Assembly (NCBI GenBank): GCA_021234155.1
Contig: JAJEKV010000006.1
Location: forward strand, 4,685,727-4,749,726
Direction: 5' to 3'
From: Isoetes taiwanensis
Taxonomy: Eukaryota; Streptophyta; Lycopodiopsida; Isoetales; Isoetaceae
Length of the DNA stretch: 64,000 nucleotides
The position numbers and the translations under genes are program-made. A model generated the notes under the pieces. It worked only from the letters and a program-made list of their open reading frames with translations. It was not told the origin of the DNA and made no database searches. Shown piece after piece: positions 10,837-23,784 of this stretch. Within the stretch, counting starts at the first letter, position 1, and every line of letters begins with the position of its first letter.

Positions 10837-11076
10837 TACTTGATTCATCTACTTATTATTTCTGGATTAGTAAGAGGACTTCAATATCTGTTCTTCATGA
10901 AAATGCTGTTCAGCAGCATCTTGGAAATGGATAAAGTTGAGAATTTCATACTCAGATTGTCATTGATGCCATTTGCATTGCTAGAGCCATTTAAGGACAA
11001 AGACATTCGTGATTCGTGACTGGCAACAAGCATTGCTGCATTTGTGTGTCTTGATTATATCTGTAATGCTGTAACA

Positions 11077-11229
11077 TATGTCATATATATTGTAGCATGT
11101 TGTGTTTCCATAACCGAGAGAAACCGTCGTGTAGCAATTTTGTATCGTAGCTGGAATCTGGTGCAGAGTATGGAAGCAGAAGCCATTATGATTAAATTGT
11201 TGGAAGCTATTCTTTGTGGAAGATCCTGT
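11077..11229 (+). repeat. 153 bp direct repeat, copy 2
   Basis: Second copy of 10118-10270; same start (TATGTCATATATATTG) and same end (AAGATCCTGT). The sequences on both sides differ, so only this block was copied. Confidence 0.85.
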
Positions 11230-11244
11230 ACAGCCATATGTATT

Positions 11245-11478
11245 TAACTGTGGATTAACTGTGGCCATCCTCGTGGAGAAGATGTTGCAAATCTTGTTGA
11301 TACTGGAAATCTGAAGCACAATATCATGTTCTGCCTAAGGTACCAATAATGCCTGCTATTTGATGTTTTACATATGTTCATAATAATTTGAGTGGAGATG
11401 TCAAAGTTCATCATTATCTGCAGGATCACTGGAGACCTTTATGAATATGATCCCAGTGGGACGCCATCATGGAAACAT
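11245..11478 (+). CDS. Two adjoining exon-like fragments of an unknown plant repeat protein
   Basis: The first piece (about 11245-11339) reads CGHPRGEDVANLVDTGNLKH and ends before a GTACC site. The second (11424-11478) lies between a TGCAG acceptor and a GTAAGA donor and reads GDLYEYDPSGTPSWKH. From memory, H-G-x-P-x-G and G-x-L-Y-E-Y-D blocks alternate in an uncharacterised plant protein family with propeller-like repeats; this is a weak match. A further possible piece, GYMYQYTPDLR, lies at about 11983-12018 before GTAAAG, and one near 12130-12200 contains SNGLPEKIFF. Together they look like consecutive exons of one captured gene. Confidence 0.4.
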
Positions 11479-13109
11479 GTAAGAGATGGCTTACCAATTG
11501 GAAAATCCCATTTGGCTCCAGTGCTCTGCATGATTTGGCAGGGACATGAAGTACTTCAATTTTTCTTATTACAAAGCTAAATGATATTTTACAGGAACCA
11601 CACTTTTATACTTATCTCAAAGGAAGCCAAATAGGATGCACAAGCCAGCCATACATATTGTCAAGTTCTGCCTCAAACATGGTGTCCTACCAGGGTTTTT
11701 CCTCAAACATAGTGTCAACCAGCCATACATAGTCGGTTCTGCCTCAAACCTAAGAAGGGAGACCTTTGATAATAACATCTGATTCTAAAACCACTTTATT
11801 ATCAGTAGTTAAGCACCTTTGTGGCAAATATTTTCATTGCAAATTTTAGGATGGCCTCTTAGTAGAAGGAACGTACAAGTGGCACTGGATAAATTATATT
11901 GTTTTGGCATGTCCTTTGGGGTTTTTATGCATGAGTAAAATTCTGGAGTGGCTAAATGCTTCTTTATTTTTCACTTCTTTGTCTGGTTACATGTACCAAT
12001 ACACACCAGATCTACGAGGTAAAGTATCATACTTTGATTTGCACACAAAGGTTTGGTATTGCTTTCCAAGTTTTATCTGTAAATATATATTTGTCTTTGT
12101 TCGCAACAATTGATTTTTGCAAAATGCAGGGACTAAACATGCTGTTGGATGAATCTAAAGGCATTTTATCAAACGGTCTGCCAGAGAAGATATTTTTCAA
12201 CTAAGAAATATCTCAAATGCACATTTCAAAGGATTTGTGCAGTGATTACCAAGATAAGCTGTGACGAACCTATAAGAAGATAGATAGATTATTGCTTTCC
12301 AATCACCGTGCTGCTTACAGGATATAGCCCATTGTATGGCTCTGCAGGTAGTGCAAGTTAATGCAAAAGCAGATATATCACATGTTGATATATCACATGT
12401 TGATTTAAGTTTATTTGGTTCGAAAATAAATATTAATACCAACTTTTATTTGGCAATTTGTGTCGGCGCAATTTATCACTAGAATAACCACTTATTTTAT
12501 TTCCTTTTATTATTGCATGAATTTACATGTTTCTCAATTTAAATCCACCAGATTCGTAGCTTAATGGAAATAAACTTTTATGGTTTTTTAGTTGGACCAT
12601 CTTCATTAAATAACCAAATTGGGCTACAAATGTTCTCTTGACACATCATCAAACAACCAAATTTGGCTACAATGTTCCCTTGACACATCGAGCAACCAAA
12701 ACAGGCTACAAAACAACCAAAACAGGCTACAAAACAGGCTACAGATGTTCACTTTAGCAAACCACTATTTGGTTGTGCGCGGTACATTGCCATGCGTAAC
12801 TATCATGCTATTATTGAAAAAAATCTACAAATTTGTCATGTATCTACCTTATACAAAATTGTCATGTGTGCCAGCCTTATACATTCATGGCAAATTTGAG
12901 GGATGCCACAACTATACATAGCTAATTATACAATTAGATTGACAAATATATATGTATAGAAATATGATACGAATGTAAGCTCTTACATTTTGACCACATT
13001 GGTACAAATGTTCTGCTCAATTATTTTCATCGTTGTAGGAGTAGTCGGCATCCTTTCCTATTCAGGTTGTTTCTAGCGTTTGCTAAAGCTTTGTCTGTTG
13101 TACTTTAAG

Positions 13110-13238
13110 GGTTCACATGATCAGCTATATGATGAGGCTAGATTGTATTGCAAAGAAGCCAGCTTATCACGGGCCGAGAAGGAAAAGTTGGAGGGCTTGG
13201 TTAATTGTGCTGCACTTCCAAGTGACAGACTGAGAGAG
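13110..13238 (+). CDS. Exon-like fragment, unknown helical protein
   Basis: A pyrimidine-rich acceptor precedes a clean open stretch: HDQLYDEARLYCKEASLSRA, then EKLEGLVNCAALPSDRLRE, ending at a GTGATT donor. It is helical and charged, with a C-A-A-L-P-S-D-R-L-R-E segment that looks conserved. Parent gene not recognised. Last captured fragment before the Helitron 3' end. Confidence 0.4.
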
Positions 13239-13460
13239 GTGATTGTTTCAGATTTTTCATCTTCACTTGGAGATGTGGCATTTTTCATGATTTGGAGCTT
13301 TATGATGCTATTATTCATGTTGAATAGCCTTCATGTATTGCTGCATATGACAAACACAATATTGCTTTAAAATTCATGGACAAATTTGGCATCGTTGAAA
13401 TACGCCCTTGTAAAATAAAACTCACATTTTATAGCTCTTGAACTTAATGCCCGACAAGAA

Positions 13461-13488
13461 GCCCAGCAACGCTGGGCACTTTTTCTAG
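13461..13488 (+). other. Helitron 3' terminal hairpin and CTAG end
   Basis: GCCCAGCAACGCTGGGC can form a 7 bp stem with a 3-base loop. Seven bases (ACTTTTT) separate it from the terminal CTAG. This arrangement is the Helitron transposition terminator. The same structure in reverse orientation occurs at 26619-26650. Confidence 0.85.
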
Positions 13489-13621
13489 TAAGTATATAAA
13501 GCTCAATTGTACATGGGTGAGTATTTATACTAATACATTTACTCAAAGTTCATTTTCAATTGTATTCATAAAGTTGGACTAGTATATCCGTGCGTTAAAA
13601 AATTGCCTCTGATTGAATTGC

Positions 13622-14749
13622 ATGTCACATCCTCAAAACCCCTGGTTTGACGCGGAATGTAAGGCTCTAAAGAGTCAGCTACGCACCATCTTAGATCCAC
13701 AGCTCCGGCCACAGGCCATTAGGGACTATAAGGCATTCTTGAAATCCAAAAAGCATCGCTACATTGCGTAAAAATCAGAACGATGTTTGATCTATCGATG
13801 ATCGAGCCAAAAGCCTTTTGGCGTGAGTCTTTAATAAGAGGCATCAACCACTGGAAATGTTACCGCACCCGGTGACAAAGGTTGGAGGAGTTGTATGACC
13901 CCCCAGGAGCAATTGCTGACGTGCCAGATCAACTAGGAGAAACACTGCAGCTCTCAGAGGCGGACATCCACCAGGGTCTTAGACATCTTGCTAATGGTAA
14001 AGCAAAGGACTTGCAGGGACTTCAAGCCGAGCTGTTGAAATAGAATAGAATAGAAATGGGGTGGGCCAGCTTTGCTCGGACCTTTGATGTGGATAATCAA
14101 TCGCCATCGAGAGGGCCTCCCAGAATGGATGGTTAGCAAGGTCACCCCTATTCATAAGACGGGAAGCAGGGATGACTCCACCAACTACCCTATGATCATG
14201 GTGAGCCCGTTACTCGCAAAACTTCTAGCAGGGGTGCTGGAGAAGAAGTTAACGCAATGGGCGGAGGAAATCGGAGTGCGTCAGGTTGGCCAGGCCGTGG
14301 GTTTCCGCCCCCCCCAAAGTGATCATATTTTTACCTCGTAATCCTTATGGAAGCTAGCCGCAATGCACGACGCGTGACTGTATTCTTTGTTTAAAATGGA
14401 TTTTAAGACGGCATATGATACAGTCCCTCGGGACCTGTTGTGGCAACGCTTGCAAGAGCTACATGTCCCACAGGATTTGCAGAATGCCATATACTGGCTG
14501 TATGACGGAATATATGCCACTTTGCCTGCGTCAGACCACCGGGTGAACAGCACCATAGGTGTTAAACAGGGATGCCCGTTATCTCCAACGCTTTTTGGAC
14601 TCTATATTGACAAGTTGGAGACCTGGATGCAAGAATATGGAGGTGGTGGCCCGCAGTTGCCAGAGGCATATACAGTAAAACAGTTGCTCTATGCAGACGA
14701 TCTGGGCTTATTATCCCATACAGCCAGGAGTATGCAGGAACATTTGGAT
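13622..14749 (+). mobile_element. LINE C1, 5' part: linker and reverse transcriptase
   Basis: Broken ORF2 of an L1-like LINE. HPQNPWFDAECKALKSQLRT at 13630 is the linker after the endonuclease. LSEADIHQGLRHLANGKAKD leads into the reverse transcriptase. VSKVTPIHKTGSRDD, FKMDFKTAYDTVPRDLLWQR, VKQGCPLSPTLFGLYIDKLE and LLYADDLGLLS are standard fingers/palm blocks, including the catalytic YADD. The frame changes several times before 14340. The endonuclease is missing (5' truncated). The frame stops abruptly after EHLD because of the CACTA-like insertion and resumes at 23785. Confidence 0.85.
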
Positions 14750-15340
14750 CACAAGGCACCCAAAAATTTAACCACTATAATAAACCACTGAAAAACCCCA
14801 TAGATGTGGTTTCTTATGCTAAAAAAATTATTCTTAGTAAAAAACACATAATATAGTGGTTTTTATAACTCATACGTGGTTATTCATGTTAGTTTTATGT
14901 TATAGTGTGGTTTATTAAAACCAATATTAGCTTATTACATGGCTTCTAGTATCAATGGTGGTCATTCATGCTAGTTTTCTACTGTTGCATGATTTATTAA
15001 ATCGACAATGGCTTGTAGCATGGTTTTTGACATCGCTTTAAATATGGCAATGGTTGCTTGTGTTGGTTTTTCATTGTCACGTGGCTTATAGAAGTTGAAG
15101 TATTCTATAACGTGGTTTTTTATACAAATTTAAATACCATAGTGTTTAATCATGCTAGTTCTTTAATATAAAAATGCATGTTTTATAATGGTCGCGGCTT
15201 GTAGCATGGTTTTCAATACCGAGTTTATTGTCATGGTAATTATTCATAGTTATCACCTAATAGGATGTGGATATTCATAGTGGTTACTCATAAGGCACCC
15301 AAAACAGAATTGTCATAATTAACCGCTATGAAAGCATTAC
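14750..15340 (+). repeat. Left terminal and subterminal repeats of the CACTA-like element
   Basis: After the terminal repeat come many short words of the type GTGGTTT, CATGGTTTT and TGGTTATTCATG at 15-40 base spacing. At about 15294 an internal copy of the end (AAGGCACCCAAAAC) is followed by AACCGCTATG. Dense subterminal motifs are usual transposase-binding sites in CACTA elements. Confidence 0.7.
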
Positions 15341-17400
15341 AGATATGGTCTTTTGTATTTTCTATTTTTTGAAGGACATTATACTTTACTTAAATATCAA
15401 GCAAACTAGTACATGTGAAAATACAAAGGTGTCTTTTGTGCAGTTTATTATTGTTTGGTCTTTTTAATTTGTTTTGCATCTTTAGCATATACTATAGTTA
15501 TTTTCAAGAACTATGCGTGTTTTTGCATTCACACTTGTTACATTTTCTAGCAAAGGTTTATAATATGGCTTTCATTTTTTCAATACCAATTTAATTAATT
15601 TTCCATGCTTAAATTTGTATTAAGAAGGAAAATGTCCTAATATGATGATATTTGAAAGATGGAAATTATTTTAGAGATGATTTTGTTTAATTTTATAGTG
15701 ACTGAAGATAGCTTCAACTACAGCTATCCTTGTGACGATGCCTCCTCCTTGCATAACCATGCATTTTCTCCCTTTTAAATGCCTTGGGCATTTGCATGTT
15801 ATTTTGAAGATTAAAAAAGGGAAACAAACCCATGATACAAGATCTGGCAATGTACCATAGCATTGACTTTACTCCGGTATGCCATCAGATTGGGAGAGGA
15901 ATTTAGGGATTAATGGAAACTTCTAAATTCAGGCTGATGTCATCAAGTTGGCGTAAGTTTTCAGTGCTCTTTTGTTTTTTCTTTCTGTAGTTGGTTTGTT
16001 CGAGAGTTAGCTTTGGCCAACACCTGACATCTTGAGGAGTAGGGTGCGACACGCTGAGGCAGTGGAGCACGAAGCTTGCCGGAGTTGAGAATGGATGAGC
16101 TAGGCTTTTCAATTTGAACAGAGTCCTTGCGAACTATTTTGGTAATGAAGCCCTGCGGCTTCTTTATGAAGTTTTCTGAATTTTAGCAGAGTTGTCGCAA
16201 TTTTCCTTGTCTTTATGTGAGGCTTTTGGCCGTCTTTTTGAGAGGGGTGATTCCTATCTATTCATTCCAAGTTCAGTGGTAATAGATAGCTATAGTGGCT
16301 CTGCTTTAGCTATGGGACACGGAATGCCATTTTGAACTCCTCCGTTAAAACTAAAGACCATGTGTTTTATTTCTTCTACCAGGTTAGATAGAAGAAGATT
16401 GTGAATGCTTGTCTTGGTCTTTGAGGTGCTTGTGGCTGGTACCATGAGTTATGAGAAGTTTATTGAGTTTATCAATTGAAGCATGGTGCTTCTCAAATGT
16501 GGTGCTGCCAATTTGGTAGGGGGTTCGAATCCTCGTAAAAAGAGTCCTTGAATTTTTGCAACATTTAAAACTATTTTCTATTTGTGCTCTTAAGCAGGTC
16601 CGAAGTTGGGTGCCTGCTACAAGTTTCTTGCAATGGGCGAGATGGTTGTAACTTATTATATCAGTTTTTCCCTTCAAGGAATTGTTGTAGAGAAGCTTGC
16701 AGGGAGCACATATGAACATGCTCCCTTGCTGTAATGTTTCTATAACTGACACGTTTTTTGAATTTTATTTTCGATTGTTTCTTTAACGAATTTGCATAAG
16801 CTTAATTGATGGGAAGTTGTCAATTGATATGAATTGTGTTTTTAATGCATAAGTTCTGGTAGACTGTGTTGTATGTAGCAGAGGACTTGTTCACATGTGC
16901 AGGCGATCCCTTGCTTCATGATTGAATATATGGTTGATCTGCATCCTATGATTTGTAAATCATAGGGTGCATGGAAATCTGAGTTTGACCCCATCTTGGT
17001 TTTGGGGAGACGGCCAGGGTTGACCATGTAGAGTATTGGTTGGAATATTCCATGGTCCACATGAGACGAGTATTCTAGATGTGCATTTCCAAAACACAAA
17101 GGAACTAAGGCCTAAGTGTATTTTATAGATTTTCCAAAATAATAAGGATGCTAATATCCCCATAATCAGCCGCTACCTTGAATAGATGGAAACTCTAACC
17201 CTCGTTTCTCTGCATGCACTATGCTCCGGCGGCTTATACAGGTTCTTGGCAACACTGTAGGAAGAATCCAAGGGCAGAGTGTCCAAAGAGCTAGCACTGC
17301 ATTTGCGTTGGAACGAATGTGCAGCAAAGAGAGATGAGGCTCAAGTAATAACTCCAAAAAGGAGCCAAAAGGGTTACTAAATGAAGTTTGTTAGACCTGG
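15341..17400. other. CACTA-like interior, no recognised gene
   Basis: Short open frames occur on both strands, but I see no transposase motifs. GGTTCGAATCC at about 16522 resembles a tRNA B box (T-arm sequence) without a matching cloverleaf. A stretch at 17180-17340 has an open plus frame (NPRFSACTMLRRLIQVLGNT) that might be a captured exon; not recognised. Confidence 0.4.
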
Positions 17401-17405
17401 ATTAC

Positions 17406-18794
<1,389 letters not shown>

Positions 18795-19840
18795 GTGGGT
18801 GGTGGGCATTTTGCAGTTGACACAACTGCTAAGAAAATTCTTAGATCTTGGTATTATTGGCCAACATTGTTAAAAAATTGTTACAATGTGATTACGTTGC
18901 CACAAATGTCAGATATTTGGCAAAAGAATTTTGCAACCAGCACCCCTCACTGCTACCATGTCTCTAGGTCCCTTCCAAGTATGGGTCTAGATTTTACAGG
19001 TCCAATTGATCCTCTAACATTTGCACAACATCAACACATATTGGTGGCAACTGACTATTTTACGAAATGGGCAGAAGCAGTTCCCCTTAGAGAAGCAAAT
19101 GCCTTGACCACTGCAATGTTCATACATGAGAATATTTGTGACAGGTTTGGCATTCCCTTCAAAATTGTGTCAGATAAAGGAAGTCGGGCCCATGAATGAG
19201 GTGATTATTGCTCTTTTATCCACTCTAGAAGTAAAACACACAAAGAGCTCAACTTACAAACAAAGTGCTCAAAACAATTCTGAAGAAGACTGTCAGCATT
19301 TGTAAAAAAGATTGGCATATGAAACTCCATGATGTCCTGTGGGCATGCAGAACCACCATCAAGACAGCAACTAAACATACACCTTTCAGTTTGGTTTATG
19401 AAATTGAATCTGTTGTTCTAGTGGAATTAGAGCTGCCATCTTTAAGATTAGCATACAAACTCAACTTGGAAATGGAAGAGGCACTCAAGGAAAGATGTGT
19501 GAGGCTGATGCAGTTAGAAGAACACAGATTTGAAGCTGAGAATGCTATACTAATAAAAAAAGACAAGGATGTGGCAGCCTTCAAAGTTGCTCATAAGCGG
19601 CAAGGCACAATCAAGGAAGGGGAATTGGTTCTGAAATGGAACAAGGCAAGCGAGGATAATGCAACTAAGTTTGAGAATCTATGGGAAGGACCATTTGAGG
19701 TTATTGGAACCGCTACAGGTGAGACTCATCCGGGCTGAAATCAAATGTCAAGATATAGAGAGCTACCAAATCCCATCACATATTGCATCTGAAAAGGTAC
19801 TGGCAACAACATGTTGCCTTAAGCCTGTAGTTAAAATCTA
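18795..19840 (+). pseudogene. Ty3-type integrase fragment inside the CACTA-like element
   Basis: The first part reads GGHFAVDTTAKKILRSWYYW, the zinc-binding HHCC region of Ty3 integrases. It continues with MGLDFTGPIDPLTF and LVATDYFTKWAEAVPLREAN, the catalytic core around the first Asp, then RFGIPFKIVSDKGS around the second Asp. After a frame change come KLHDVLWACRTTIKTATKHT and PFSLVYE, the end of the core, and LWEGPFEVI, the C-terminal domain. No protease, reverse transcriptase or LTRs are next to it, so this is a lone fragment. It may have entered by insertion and decay or by capture. Confidence 0.8.
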
Positions 19841-19859
19841 TTAACACTAGAGTAGTCGG

Positions 19860-20990
19860 GTGATGGACCAGAAATGGTCCATTTGCAGTGTTCACTTTAA
19901 AATTCGTATAAAATCAATGGTACAAAATCTTCCTAGGAGTTCATATATGGCAGTCATGGTCCACTAGAAAAATACCTTAAAATATATATACCTCCAATGT
20001 TGTAAGTTATGCTCTAACAAACTCAGGGGGGTCATAAAGTCAAACTGTCTCAACAAAGTGATTTTTTCAATTTTTTTGATTACTATGATATTTTTCTACA
20101 CGAGATAAGGAAAACGACACAAAAAACCACATGTCAATCCAAGTTCTGTGAAGAAAGATAGGGCCATTCAAACATGACAGGGTCAAAACTGCTTTCTGCC
20201 TCCTCAGAACCAATTATGGTTCCCAGAAGGCAGTTGTAGTTTAAAAGGCAGTTGTAGTTTAAATACAACAACTTTTACAAGGAAATGCATTTTGAGCTAA
20301 TATTTGATATATAAGCAATTGACAAGTTTCTTCATCCCACAAAAATGTTGGCTGGCCTTGAATTTGACGTTTGGACTTTCATTTTTTATCTCAATTTCAG
20401 GTAACTTGTAATAATGATTAATATTTCCCCGTATAGAGCAAAACTTGCTCTATGATATCCTCTATCGTAGTATGAAAGTTCAAAATGACATGGAATCAAT
20501 GCAAAAACAAGCTCATTAAAAACGCAAAAGACATACTCACAAGAAATCAAGAAAGGTTTCTGTACCTGAGCCCATTATTGGTCCATAGGTCCATTAAAAA
20601 TCAATAACATTCTTATGTTAATTGATCTGAACTTGAATTTTGGGATATGAATAGGTTTTGATTTACTTTAATAATGAAAATATTTTTTGATCATAACCTT
20701 GAGATTTGGATTAAACTTTATAGCATCAAATTCAGATATGTCTTCTATGTTTATTCTAGATTTATGCCTCGCAATATGACATTGGAAAAACACATTCTCA
20801 AAATGTCCCATGTCATGAAATCAATGCAAAAAAAATAAAAAAAAAATGGAAGTTTATGACTATAAAAAGTCAAGTTAGACTGTTATGTGCAGTTCCACTT
20901 GCAGACCATTATTGGTCCACAGGACTGGAAGTTTAAAAATTAATAGAGGCAGCATATTTTGATCTCAACTTTAGAATATAGTTTATACGT
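19860..20990. repeat. Degenerate tandem repeat, units of about 330-365 bp
   Basis: Four blocks share a palindromic core of the type ACCATTATTGGTCC near 19873, 20208, 20577 and 20905. Between cores, matching phrases recur about 327 bases apart, for example CATG(G)AATCAATGCAAAAA at about 20490 and 20817. The copies are diverged. Not coding. Confidence 0.55.
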
Positions 20991-20991
20991 A

Positions 20992-21428
20992 CAGAAAGGG
21001 AGCATTGGACGTGGGCAGGCCACCAATTTCAAGTGTTAAAAGGTAGGTAATTAGTCAAATATTCAAATTCATCTGATTTGCTGATTAGCTGTACAAAGTA
21101 CATGGGATTACCCTTATAAAATAGACCAGATAAATATCTGGGAAAAAACAAAGAGGTCATGTACCTCAAGTGCTATTTGGCCATATATAATAAAACCAGA
21201 TAAATATCTGGTTTAATTGCAAACCAGAAAGGGAGCATTGGACATGGGCAGGCCACCAATTTCAAGTGTTAAAAGGTAGGCAATTAGTCAAATATTCAAA
21301 TTCATCTGATTTGCTGATTAGCTGTACAAAGTACATGGGATTACCCTTATAAAATAGACCAGATAAATATCTGGGAAAAACAAAGAGGTCATGTACCTCA
21401 AGTGTCGTTTGGCCATATATAATAAAAA
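20992..21428 (+). repeat. Two direct copies of a ~204 bp sequence, 233 bp apart
   Basis: CAGAAAGGGAGCATTGGAC starts both copies (20992 and 21225), and both end in GGCCATATATAATAAAA. They differ at only a few bases. Each holds the near-palindrome CCAGATAAATATCTGG, and a third copy of it sits in the gap at 21195. The second copy is a recent duplication. Confidence 0.85.
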
Positions 21429-22953
21429 GCCAATTCCTTGGCGCCCATTTTAGGACCTGTAGGTGATGAATGGTCAACGGTATATGCTGCAGTAAAATGA
21501 AACGACGAGTTTCTAGACTCAAGTATGATTACAAATGCACATACATGTTATTAGCCGCCACTTCTTAAATAGTATGCACTAATGGTTTTGTAACAGGATT
21601 CAATTGGGCTCAAAAAATTCACATGGGGTTGGGTTTGACCACTGCTGTACAGTAGGGGTCAGCCCTCCCCTGTGATACAAATTTCATAAAAAGGTCATCC
21701 CAGTCCTACGGGAGGAGGTAGGCTTTTTTTTAATTCTTAAAACTTTGCCATTGTAAATAATAGAAAAATAGTGCCAGTATGTTCTTAGATGACACCTTGC
21801 AAACGTTGCTGGCACATAAATTTTATGTCAAGGTAAATTTTATACTTTGATTTACCATAGCCATGGCCCATTGTGTATTGTGTTTAGTGCCCTTGGCCCA
21901 ATTTAATTCCTATGACATTGTACAAAAATGTTGCATATTGGAATGTGGTGATATACCCACGAAACTAAAAATGCATGTATAGTGCTTTTATCTAGGGAAC
22001 ATGCATCATATCAAACGGTGGCTTTGACACTTGACATTCAACATGCAAATGTGCTTGCATGTTAACATGGTTACATAGAATGAAAAGACATTTATATGCA
22101 TGCAATTCTGCACTAGTGAGTGCTACATGCTATTTTATATTCAAAGATGGGTTTATAAGGCTTTGAGACTTGTGACTATTATTTGACCATGTAAGTGTGA
22201 TGGTTGCAACTTGCAACTTCATTTATCATGGTTGGTATCATGCTTTTTAAGATATGCATTAATATTTCACATTTTTGGAATCGGGTCTGCAACTGCAACC
22301 CGTGACTACCATCAACCAGGTACACAGAGGGACTACTCCACAGTCCAGTATTTTGGCAGGACGACATCACGCCTTGTGCCACATTTTGATACATCGGCTA
22401 AATAATTCAGATTTTTCATGAGAGATACACTATCTGGATCCAACACCTCTATAAATGGTAAGCTGGTTGCTATAAAAAGCAGTTCTTGCTATTCCGTTAG
22501 GTCAAGCTCTGCTCTGGATAATCAAACATCTCATATAGATTACTTTCGGCCATTGATTATGGCACATATCAATGTATGGGCTCTGGCAAAAATTGCCACT
22601 TAGGGTTTTTCAACCTAATTTCTCTGATCGGTTCATTATCCCTGAGATCAGATTTCATCGGTTTGACATTGTCTGTACCTGTTCTTGCCCTTGCTTCTTT
22701 TATACTAGAATTTTCGTTGGAGTTGCAGCACTCAGGAGCAGTATATGCATATGGGATTTGGAGTTTTATGAATTGGTGGCAAATGCAAATTTGATTGCAA
22801 ATTTGATTTCTTGTTAAGTTTTGAAGCTTCAAATTGAAGTAACATAGAATAGTTTTTTGAAAATTATTGGGAGGATTCAAAGCTGAAAATGATTTCTGAA
22901 GTGGCTTCTTTAGGGATATTTTGCTATTTATATCTATGGGGATAATGGCTTAA
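21429..22953. other. CACTA-like interior, no recognised gene
   Basis: AT-rich sequence with scattered short open frames on both strands and no supported coding or RNA gene. Confidence 0.4.
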
Positions 22954-22972
22954 CCAAGGTTCGAATCCTTGG
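22954..22972 (+). other. tRNA T-arm-like sequence
   Basis: CCAAGGTTCGAATCCTTGG forms a perfect 5 bp T stem with a standard TTCGAAT loop, and a GGATAATGGCTTA stretch precedes it. No acceptor or anticodon stem fits around it, so it is a tRNA-derived remnant or the B box of a SINE rather than a tRNA gene. Confidence 0.5.
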
Positions 22973-23089
22973 AGCTTCTTTTATTTATTTTTGTTATGAA
23001 AAATACCATTTGTAATGGCAATTTCTATTGGTGTATTGGGTTTTATGACATTGGCAAAATTACCTAATTAACAATGATAGAGACTATTC

Positions 23090-23784
23090 CTAAGAAACCG
23101 CTACATGCCTGCACTAAGAACCATTGCATGCTATCATATAGAATTATACGGTGTTAATAAATTAACTTAGAATGCTTTGGCAAATAAAGCACTAGTGATC
23201 TATAACATTGAATACATTATGCATTCTACTGAAGATCCTATATGGTTTGCATGCATAAAAATGGGAAAGCTTTAGACTATAAAACATATGCGGCTTTAGT
23301 CATTTCAACCCTTATGGCTGCACTTTAACCCCATATGGTTTGCACGCAGAAAAGTGGGAAGGCTTTAGACCATTAACCATATGCAACTGGTTTAATTTTA
23401 ACACAATGCAAACCATATAAATTTATCACAATACTTAGCCACCCTAATTTTGCACTCTAAGAACCACATTGTATAACGCCATATCAAACTGAGTCTCATT
23501 ACCACCACCTTATACCATATTAAGAAACTATACACATGAACCATGATATTAAACAACAACGGATAAACATGTTAGAAAACCATATCATTGAACACCATAA
23601 CTGAATCGTTGATAATTACTTTGTAAAAATACCACATTAATAAAGCATATAAAGAAACCACATACTTTAGCCACATAATGTTTTTAATGATATCAACCCA
23701 CAAAGATGCATTGGTTATTTTCAACGGTTTTTTTTTATAACCAATGAAAAAACCCGTAGTGGTTTTATTTTTGGGTGCCTTGTG
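23090..23784 (-). repeat. Right terminal and subterminal repeats of the CACTA-like element
   Basis: Words such as AAACCACAT, AACCATAT and GAACCAT recur densely. They are the reverse complements of the ATGGTTT-type words at the left end. The last 30 bases are the inverted copy of the left terminus. Opposite motif orientation at the two ends supports a single element. Confidence 0.7.

Larger units (their letters stand above)
9017..13488 (+). mobile_element. Non-autonomous Helitron carrying gene fragments
   Basis: The left end is TCTATATATAGTAATAAAAG preceded by A (9016), the usual plant Helitron 5' terminus (TC, inserted after A). The right end has a perfect hairpin GCCCAGCAACGCTGGGC (13461-13477) followed by eleven bases ending CTAG (13485-13488), with host T next. 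Insertion between A and T without target duplication is the Helitron rule. The 4472 bp body lacks Rep/helicase coding but holds several plus-strand exon-like pieces with splice borders (cyclophilin, repeat-protein and others) plus internal duplications. Capture of gene fragments in one orientation is known for plant Helitrons. It lies just downstream of a helicase remnant on the other strand, which is not part of it. Confidence 0.8.

Noticed and set aside
10762-11019. Full-length small protein starting at the cyclophilin block
   Set aside because: Only the first ~25 residues match cyclophilin; the remainder after the donor-like site reads like intron.
13565-13590. Another Helitron 3' end on the minus strand (GCACGGATATACTAG then T)
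   Set aside because: No hairpin upstream of the CTAG. Probably chance.
22954-22972. tRNA gene
   Set aside because: Only the T arm fits; acceptor and anticodon stems are absent. The same holds for 16515-16535, 38296-38310 and 62079-62093.
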